Part shown: piece after piece, positions 7,645 through 11,984 of the stretch
Layout of the letters: each line of letters opens with the position of its first letter
How positions within the stretch are numbered: the stretch's first letter is position 1
From: an uncultured Bacteroides sp.
Lineage (GTDB): Bacteria > Bacteroidota > Bacteroidia > Bacteroidales > UBA11471
Reading direction: 5' to 3'
NCBI GenBank assembly: GCA_905210875.1
Contig: CAJLYN010000048.1
Coordinates: 1-11,984, forward strand
Length of the DNA: 11,984 nucleotides
Position numbers and translations under genes: made by a program
The notes under the pieces: generated by a model
What the model saw: the letters and a program-made list of their open reading frames with translations, nothing else
Told to the model about the DNA's origin: nothing
The model's database searches: none

Positions 7645-7908
7645 TTATTTTTTCTTGTTCTGCATATGTTTTGCATAGCGGTTCATAAACTTGTCTACGC
7701 GACCTGCCGTGTCGACCAGTTTCTGTTTTCCAGTAAAGAAGGGGTGAGAAGAACTGGTGATTTCAAGTTTTACCAACGGATAGGTTACACCGTCAACCTC
7801 GATAGTGTCTTTGGCAGCTACCGTAGAACGGGTGATAAAAATCTCATCGTTCGACATATCCTTAAATACGACGGGACGATAATTCTCGGGGTGAATTCCT
7901 TTTTTCAT
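7645..7908 (-). CDS. rpmE2: 50S ribosomal protein L31 type B
   Basis: An 87-residue large-subunit ribosomal protein of the type B L31 family. The N-terminus [17 protein letters not shown] is diagnostic. [14 protein letters not shown] and [13 protein letters not shown] follow in the order expected for the family, with a Lys-rich C-terminus. It contains no cysteine, so it lacks the zinc-binding cysteines of the C+ type L31. The type B form does not depend on zinc and in some bacteria replaces the zinc form during zinc starvation. Whether this genome also has a C+ copy cannot be seen here. It is a single-gene unit, divergent from the phosphatase gene and ending at a strong hairpin. Its leader is about 60 bases long. 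ATG at 7906-7908 is the only sensible start. Confidence 0.96.
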   Translation of the reverse strand: MKKGIHPENYRPVVFKDMSNDEIFITRSTVAAKDTIEVDGVTYPLVKLEITSSSHPFFTGKQKLVDTAGRVDKFMNRYAKHMQNKKK

Positions 7909-7975
7909 TGTATATCTTTTTAATATTTACAAATCAAAGCACGGTGGTAAAACGTGCAACTCTTATAATGGCCTG

Positions 7976-8005
7976 CAAATGTACGCATAACTTTTGATTT
8001 ACAAA
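7976..8005 (-). promoter_or_regulatory. Predicted promoter of rpmE2
   Basis: On the - strand, TAcaTTTG (7983 down to 7976) matches the -7 consensus, with TTTG (8005 down to 8002) 18 bases upstream, slightly short of the usual 19-21. A second perfect -7 match, TAttTTTG, lies at 8009 down to 8002, but it has no good -33 box and overlaps the first promoter's -33. The first promoter gives a leader of about 60 bases. Confidence 0.5.
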
Positions 8006-8100
8006 AATATTTTTCCGGTTTTTACATTGAAGTGCCGCCCGGCCCTAGATGAGTGGCACGCTTCCCAATGGCCGACGTGACTCAAACAACAGTTATCTCC

Positions 8101-8112
8101 GACAGCGCTGTC
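8101..8112. promoter_or_regulatory. 12-bp perfect palindrome, candidate operator
   Basis: GACAGCGCTGTC is a perfect 12-base palindrome ending 21 bases before the -33 box of the + strand promoter for the phosphatase gene. Its position suits an activator or regulator binding site. No regulator gene is visible nearby and only one copy was noticed, so the role is inference. Confidence 0.3.
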
Positions 8113-8133
8113 TCATTTATACCGTCAAACAAA

Positions 8134-8165
8134 TTTGCCGAAACTGCTCATTTATTCTATCTTTG
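8134..8165 (+). promoter_or_regulatory. Predicted promoter of the PHP phosphatase gene
   Basis: TTTG (8134-8137), a 20-base spacer and TAtcTTTG (8158-8165) form a perfect match to the Bacteroidota primary-sigma consensus. Transcription would begin near 8172 and leave a leader of about 67 bases. Confidence 0.7.
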
Positions 8166-8238
8166 TAAAGAATTTGTTCTATCTGGATAAAGATATAATC
8201 GCACGCCACAGGCGGCTGTCCTCAAACAATCATGATAC

Positions 8239-8985
8239 ATGAAATGGTTCAATAAAGAAAAAGGTGACGGCAAGTTGTTTTACTGTACCGACCTGCACGC
8301 CCACATACTCCCCGGCATCGACGATGGTTCTCCCGATGTCGACACATCGCTCCAACTGCTCCATACCATGCAATCGTGGGGCATAAAACACATTTTTGCC
8401 ACACCTCACATCATCGATGATGTATATGAAAATTCACCGGATACCATTGAGCCCGCTTACCAAGCCTTAAAAGAGAAGATGACCCAAGAAGGAATCGATA
8501 TCGACCTGCACTACTCGGCCGAATATCGTATGGACGAGCATTTCAGAGAATTACTCCAGTGCGGTGTGAGAGCCTTTATTCCTCTCCCCGGACAGAGACT
8601 ACTGGTCGAAAACTCTTTCATGCAAGCCCCCATCGACCTCGATGACATACTTTTCAGGCTTATGCTTAACGGGTTCCAGCCCATTCTGGCTCACCCCGAG
8701 CGATACCGCTACTATCACTCACACAAAGAGACATATCATCACCTACACAACAACGGGTGCCATTTCCAGATAAACCTGCTTTCCCTGGCCGGCTATTACG
8801 GAAAAGAGATAAAAGAGGTCGCTTGGTGGTTGTGCAAAAACGGCATGGTCGAATTTCTGGGCAGCGACCTTCATAACATGGAACATGCCCAGGCCATAAG
8901 TGCATGGCTGACAACCAAAGAGTATAAAAAAGTGAAAGACCTGCTTCCGTCGCTACACAACGACCTGCTATCTGTCGGGAAGTAA
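8239..8985 (+). CDS. CpsB/YwqE-type PHP-domain tyrosine-protein phosphatase
   Basis: A 248-residue PHP-fold metalloenzyme of the CpsB/CapC/YwqE family. Characterised members remove phosphate from the tyrosine-rich tails of the bacterial kinases that control polysaccharide chain length and export. Metal-binding motifs are intact: DLHAH (18-22), the family-specific PGIDDG (25-30), TPH (55-57), SAEY with E95, AHPER (151-155) and GSDLH (208-212). There is no signal peptide, so it is cytoplasmic, and the length is typical. ATG 8239 is preferred because an ATG at 8232 in another frame stops after a few codons. The gene stands alone with a strong predicted promoter and ends at a hairpin. No Wzc-type kinase is in the window, so its substrate would have to be encoded elsewhere, most likely further left in the polysaccharide locus or at another site. 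Confidence 0.9.
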   Translation: MKWFNKEKGDGKLFYCTDLHAHILPGIDDGSPDVDTSLQLLHTMQSWGIKHIFATPHIIDDVYENSPDTIEPAYQALKEKMTQEGIDIDLHYSAEYRMDEHFRELLQCGVRAFIPLPGQRLLVENSFMQAPIDLDDILFRLMLNGFQPILAHPERYRYYHSHKETYHHLHNNGCHFQINLLSLAGYYGKEIKEVAWWLCKNGMVEFLGSDLHNMEHAQAISAWLTTKEYKKVKDLLPSLHNDLLSVGK

Positions 8986-9011
8986 CTTTTTCCACCGGGA
9001 AAAATTTCGAA

Positions 9012-9056
9012 AAAGAACGGCGCCTTCTAGCTTGAAACAAGAAGGCGCCGTTCTTT
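9012..9056. terminator. Bidirectional hairpin terminator between convergent genes
   Basis: A perfect 17-bp inverted repeat, arms 9012-9028 (AAAGAACGGCGCCTTCT) and 9040-9056 (AGAAGGCGCCGTTCTTT), with an 11-base loop. It lies 26 bases after the phosphatase stop and 12 bases beyond the stop of the DUF3127 gene on the other strand, so it can serve both transcripts. The flanking T and A runs are short. Confidence 0.8.
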
Positions 9057-9068
9057 CATTGCTGTTCC

Positions 9069-9422
9069 TTAAAAGGGCAGATCGTCGGTTGGCTCAGCAG
9101 GAGCAAAATCGACAGGGGGAGGCGGAACCGGACTTCCGGACGAAGCCGGCGCAGCGGGTTGTACACGCTCTATCTTCCAGGCACGCACGTCGGTATACCA
9201 ACGGCCTTTGGCCTCTCGACTTTCAAGGTCGAAGCTCACCACCACCTCATCGCCTACCGATACAGGGTACTGCTCAATGCCACTCACCTGGAAACATACC
9301 TTGCGAGGATACTGCTCTTGCGTTTCCAAAATATATTCCTGCTTTTTCCACTCTTTTCCACTCACCTGGCCGATGCCGCTCTGCAACGGAAGGACTTGAA
9401 TGATACGGCCTTTAATTTCCAT
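9069..9422 (-). CDS. DUF3127-type OB-fold protein with SSB-like acidic tip
   Basis: A 117-residue protein resembling the DUF3127 family, small proteins found widely in Bacteroidota. It opens with MEIKGRIIQVLPLQSG, followed by SGKEWKKQEYILET (21-34), YPRKVCFQVSG (38-48) and VSVGDEVVVSFDLESRE (54-70). The alternating strands suggest an OB fold, the single-stranded nucleic-acid-binding fold. Residues 89-112 are a Pro- and Ala-rich linker containing PPPP, and the chain ends in DDLPF. This layout of folded domain, flexible linker and acidic tip ending in Pro-Phe is that of bacterial SSB, whose tip recruits replication and repair enzymes. The canonical SSB sequence motifs are not apparent in the domain, so this is not the housekeeping SSB. 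The gene is alone, with a TAtcTTTG box upstream and a shared hairpin downstream. DNA binding and partner recruitment are inferred. Confidence 0.82.
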   Translation of the reverse strand: MEIKGRIIQVLPLQSGIGQVSGKEWKKQEYILETQEQYPRKVCFQVSGIEQYPVSVGDEVVVSFDLESREAKGRWYTDVRAWKIERVQPAAPASSGSPVPPPPVDFAPAEPTDDLPF

Positions 9423-9450
9423 ACAAAAATTGATTATAAATTCGTTTCAA

Positions 9451-9458
9451 CAAAGATA
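9451..9458 (-). promoter_or_regulatory. Predicted -7 box for the DUF3127 gene
   Basis: On the - strand TAtcTTTG (9458 down to 9451) matches the -7 consensus exactly, 29 bases upstream of the start codon. No good TTTG is found at the usual -33 distance, so the promoter may be weak or need an activator. Confidence 0.45.
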
Positions 9459-9575
9459 GATATATTTCTGAAAGATTGCCGTGCAATTTCCTTAAAAAGA
9501 TATTCCGAGAAATAGAATATATCTAAAATTTTTGATTAAATCGACTAAACTCCTTTACCATATCAAATTTCGATT

Positions 9576-9583
9576 TATCTTTG
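9576..9583 (+). promoter_or_regulatory. Predicted -7 box for the rsfS-ftsH unit
   Basis: TAtcTTTG (9576-9583) is an exact -7 match 30 bases before the rsfS ATG. The upstream CTTTA around 9553-9557 is only a weak -33 candidate. The box also contains the TTG at 9581 that would start a longer rsfS frame, which is one reason to reject that start. The mirror-image promoter of the DUF3127 gene is about 120 bases to the left. Confidence 0.5.
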
Positions 9584-9613
9584 CATATAAAGAATTTGCA
9601 TTATAATATCTAC

Positions 9614-9973
9614 ATGGAAGAAAACCAACAATTGATACAAACCATCATCGAAGGAATACAAGAAAAGAAAGGTAAACAAATTGTTACGGTCGATCTCTCC
9701 GACATCAACGCCGCATCGGTACAGTATTTTATCATTTGCCAGGGTGGCTCTCCCGCTCAGGTAGCAGCTATTGCCGACTCGGTGCGAGAAACGACCCTGA
9801 ACAAAATAGGCGTAAAACCGTTCAACTACGACGGATACAGAAATTCCCAATGGATTGTCATCGACTACGGCTACATATATGTACACGTATTTCTGCCCGA
9901 ACCGAGGAAATATTACAACCTCGAAGAGCTATGGAACGATGCCAAATTGGCAGAAATACCCGATGTGGAATGA
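9614..9973 (+). CDS. rsfS: Ribosome silencing factor RsfS (Iojap/YbeB family)
   Basis: A 119-residue protein of the RsfS family, which binds ribosomal protein L14 on the large subunit and blocks subunit joining when nutrients are short. Family signatures appear in order: an N-terminal helix, VTVDLSDINAASVQYFIIC (24-42), SPAQVAAIADSV (46-57), GYRNSQWIVIDYGYIYVHVF (74-93) and the C-terminal YYNLEELWNDA (100-110). The frame can be read back to a TTG at 9581, but that codon lies inside the -7 promoter element and adds residues unlike the family N-terminus. ATG 9614 is therefore used. The gene is followed after 52 bases by ftsH on the same strand. The rsfS-ftsH order is common in Bacteroidota and suggests co-transcription. 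Confidence 0.95.
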   Translation: MEENQQLIQTIIEGIQEKKGKQIVTVDLSDINAASVQYFIICQGGSPAQVAAIADSVRETTLNKIGVKPFNYDGYRNSQWIVIDYGYIYVHVFLPEPRKYYNLEELWNDAKLAEIPDVE

Positions 9974-10025
9974 TTTTTGCAGAGAATAACTAAACAGTAT
10001 TTTCAAACCCCACATTTACATTTTT

Positions 10026-11984
10026 ATGGGAAACAACAACCCGCAAGGAGGAAATAAAAAAATATTCCGATTCAACCTTTATTGGATGTATGCCATCATA
10101 GCTCTCTCGCTGATAGGGGTATACTACATGAACGACGGTTCCTCGTCGAAAGAGGTAACATGGTCGGAGTTTGAGAAAATAGCCCGGGAAGGAGGCATTA
10201 AACAAATTACCGTTTACACCAATAAAGACTACTTGGAGGCATTCCTTTCCGACTCAACCGCTCAGAAAATTTTTAACACGAGCGACCAACAGAAACTGGG
10301 TCGTACCCCCAAACTCTATGTCAATATTCCCGATGCCGCCACATTCACCCAAGAGGTGAGCAAATGGGAAGAAGAGTCGGGATTTGACACACAAATCCAA
10401 TACGAGAAAAGCAGCGATTTCGGTGATATGTTCTGGTCGTTTGGCCCCATTATCCTGTTGTTCGTCTTCTGGTTTATCATCATGCGTCGTATGTCGAACG
10501 GCGGAGGTGGCGGCGGTGGTGTTTTTAACGTAGGTAAAGCCAAAGCCCAGCTCTTTGATAAAGAGGGTTCACCCAAAGTATCTTTTAAAGATGTTGCCGG
10601 ACTTTCCGAGGCCAAACAAGAGGTAGAAGAAATTGTTGAGTTTCTCCGTAATCCGAAACGATATACCGACTTGGGCGGCAAGATTCCAAAGGGAGCCTTG
10701 CTGGTAGGCCCTCCGGGAACGGGTAAAACCCTACTGGCAAAGGCTGTGGCAGGAGAAGCCAATGTACCATTCTTCTCCATGTCGGGATCTGACTTTGTCG
10801 AGATGTTTGTGGGCGTAGGAGCCTCACGGGTACGCGACCTCTTCCGCCAAGCCAAGGAGAAAGCTCCCTGCATTATCTTCATCGACGAAATCGATGCCGT
10901 GGGTCGTGCCCGCGGACGTAATCCGAACATGGGCTCGAACGACGAACGGGAAAACACTCTCAACCAGCTCCTCACCGAAATGGACGGTTTCGGCACCAAC
11001 AGCGGTATCATCGTACTGGCGGCCACCAACCGCGCCGACATTCTCGACAAGGCCTTGTTGAGAGCCGGACGTTTCGACCGACAAATCTACGTGGAACTTC
11101 CCGATCTCAACGACCGGAAAGAGATTTTCAAAGTACATCTGCGCGGAGTAAAAATCGATAACACAGTCGATATAGACCTGCTGGCACGTCAGACACCCGG
11201 CTTCTCGGGTGCCGACATCGCCAACGTGTGCAACGAAGCTGCCCTCATCGCCGCCCGCAATCACAAACAGTGGGTTCAAAAACAAGATTTCATGGATGCC
11301 GTCGACCGTATCATCGGAGGATTGGAAAAACGCACCAAAATCACTACCGCCGAAGAAAAACGTTCTATCGCCATACATGAAGCCGGACACGCCTCACTCA
11401 GCTGGTTCCTGCGATATGCCAACCCGCTGGTAAAAGTAACCATAGTACCCCGAGGAAAAGCGCTCGGTGCTGCATGGTACCTTCCCGAGGAACGACAAAT
11501 CACCCCCAAAGAGGCTATGCTCGATGAGATGTGCGCCACTCTGGGCGGACGGGCAGCCGAGGAACTTTTTATCGGTCACATCTCGACAGGTGCCGCCAAC
11601 GACCTCGAACGGGTAACCAAGCAGGCATACGCCATCGTAGCTTACTTTGGCATGAGCGAAGAGTTGCCCAACCTCTCCTACTATGACTCGACCGGGCAAG
11701 AATACGGATTTACCAAACCTTATAGTGAAGAAACTGCCCGCATTATCGACAAAGAGGTGAGCCGCATCATCAACGAACAATACGAACGAGCCAAGAAAAT
11801 ATTGCTCGAACACGCCGAAGGCCATGCCCGACTGGCTCAGGTTCTTATCGAGCGTGAGGTGATATTCACCGAAGATGTAGAACAAATTTTCGGAAAACGT
11901 CCGTGGGCGTCTCGCAGTGAAGAAATCTTGCGAGTGAATGAGCAAGCTCAGAAAGATACTCAGAAAGCCAACAAGACAAGCAGC
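10026..11984 (+). CDS. ftsH: ATP-dependent zinc metalloprotease FtsH (3' partial)
   Basis: The membrane-anchored AAA+ protease FtsH, which extracts and degrades membrane and cytoplasmic substrates as a hexamer. From ATG 10026 the frame stays open for 653 codons to the window edge, so the stop is outside. A first transmembrane helix lies at about residues 18-35, a periplasmic domain to about 135 and a second helix at about 136-153. A run of seven glycines (159-165) then links to the AAA domain. Walker A is GPPGTGKT (228-235), the pore loop is MFVGVG (260-265), and Walker B is IFIDEID (284-290). The arginine-finger region is RAGRFDRQ (346-353). The zinc site HEAGH (451-455) is complete, with D526 in [10 protein letters not shown] as the likely third ligand. 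All catalytic residues are present. The visible tail (ANKTSS) is polar and low in complexity, so the true end is probably near. It follows rsfS by 52 bases and likely shares its promoter. Confidence 0.97.
   Translation, partial: MGNNNPQGGNKKIFRFNLYWMYAIIALSLIGVYYMNDGSSSKEVTWSEFEKIAREGGIKQITVYTNKDYLEAFLSDSTAQKIFNTSDQQKLGRTPKLYVNIPDAATFTQEVSKWEEESGFDTQIQYEKSSDFGDMFWSFGPIILLFVFWFIIMRRMSNGGGGGGGVFNVGKAKAQLFDKEGSPKVSFKDVAGLSEAKQEVEEIVEFLRNPKRYTDLGGKIPKGALLVGPPGTGKTLLAKAVAGEANVPFFSMSGSDFVEMFVGVGASRVRDLFRQAKEKAPCIIFIDEIDAVGRARGRNPNMGSNDERENTLNQLLTEMDGFGTNSGIIVLAATNRADILDKALLRAGRFDRQIYVELPDLNDRKEIFKVHLRGVKIDNTVDIDLLARQTPGFSGADIANVCNEAALIAARNHKQWVQKQDFMDAVDRIIGGLEKRTKITTAEEKRSIAIHEAGHASLSWFLRYANPLVKVTIVPRGKALGAAWYLPEERQITPKEAMLDEMCATLGGRAAEELFIGHISTGAANDLERVTKQAYAIVAYFGMSEELPNLSYYDSTGQEYGFTKPYSEETARIIDKEVSRIINEQYERAKKILLEHAEGHARLAQVLIEREVIFTEDVEQIFGKRPWASRSEEILRVNEQAQKDTQKANKTSS

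Larger units (their letters stand above)
7909..8238. other. Divergent intergenic region between rpmE2 and the phosphatase gene
   Basis: A 330-base gap without a credible gene. From left to right it holds the rpmE2 leader with a small stem-loop (gcacg 7939-7943 and cgtgc 7953-7957), one or two - strand -7 boxes (7976-7983 and 8002-8009), a 12-bp palindrome (8101-8112), and a near-ideal + strand promoter (8134-8165). I see nothing definite in 8040-8100. A 39-codon frame from 8049 runs through the + promoter and is not considered real. Confidence 0.6.

Noticed and set aside
8049..8168. 39-codon + strand frame upstream of the phosphatase gene
   Set aside because: It spans the palindrome and promoter of the next gene and has no coding character.
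9581..9613. TTG start for rsfS
   Set aside because: The TTG is part of the predicted -7 promoter box, and the extra residues do not fit the family.
11061..11084. RAGRFDRQ in place of the RPGRFDRQ seen in some FtsH proteins
   Set aside because: The arginines R346 and R349 are retained and, as far as I recall, the Pro-to-Ala change is common in Bacteroidota FtsH, so it is not unusual.

Overview
The window looks like a chromosomal segment of a Bacteroidales (Bacteroidota) bacterium. The evidence is the gene families (Wzi-type capsule assembly protein, zinc-free L31, DUF3127 protein, adjacent rsfS and ftsH) and repeated promoter elements of the Bacteroidota primary-sigma type (TAnnTTTG, sometimes with a TTG-containing -33 box about 20 bases upstream). 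I cannot resolve the genus.

Positions 1-7379 are the distal end of a surface polysaccharide (capsule or O-antigen type) locus, all on the + strand. In order: a membrane polymerase or ligase-like protein cut by the left edge; two GT4-type glycosyltransferases; a TupA-like ATP-grasp protein; a WecG/TagA/CpsF-family (GT26) glycosyltransferase with its own predicted promoter; and a two-gene unit with its own promoter encoding a lipocalin-like lipoprotein and a Wzi-family outer-membrane barrel. The first four genes are closely packed and probably one transcript. A GC-rich hairpin follows wzi. The logical pathway is: the glycosyltransferases build a lipid-linked repeat unit, the ATP-grasp protein may decorate it, the polytopic protein polymerises or transfers it, and Wzi with its lipoprotein neighbour acts at the outer membrane.

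Positions 7380-9422 hold three separate single-gene units: rpmE2 (-), a CpsB/YwqE-type PHP phosphatase (+) and a DUF3127 protein with an SSB-like C-terminal tip (-). rpmE2 and the phosphatase are divergent and share a 330-base intergenic region. The DUF3127 gene is convergent with the phosphatase across a perfect 17-bp hairpin. The phosphatase is functionally linked to polysaccharide export control in other bacteria but sits here outside the locus proper, with no tyrosine kinase visible.

Positions 9423-11984 are housekeeping: rsfS followed by ftsH, the latter open at the right edge after 653 codons. Base composition shifts from AT-rich in the glycosyltransferase genes to GC-richer in the housekeeping genes, as is usual for exchangeable polysaccharide loci.

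I see no mobile element, CRISPR array, tRNA or rRNA. I found no convincing wholly new system. The points most worth a second look are the lipoprotein-Wzi pair, the ATP-grasp enzyme in a capsule cluster, the SSB-like tip on the DUF3127 protein, and a 12-bp palindrome upstream of the phosphatase promoter.
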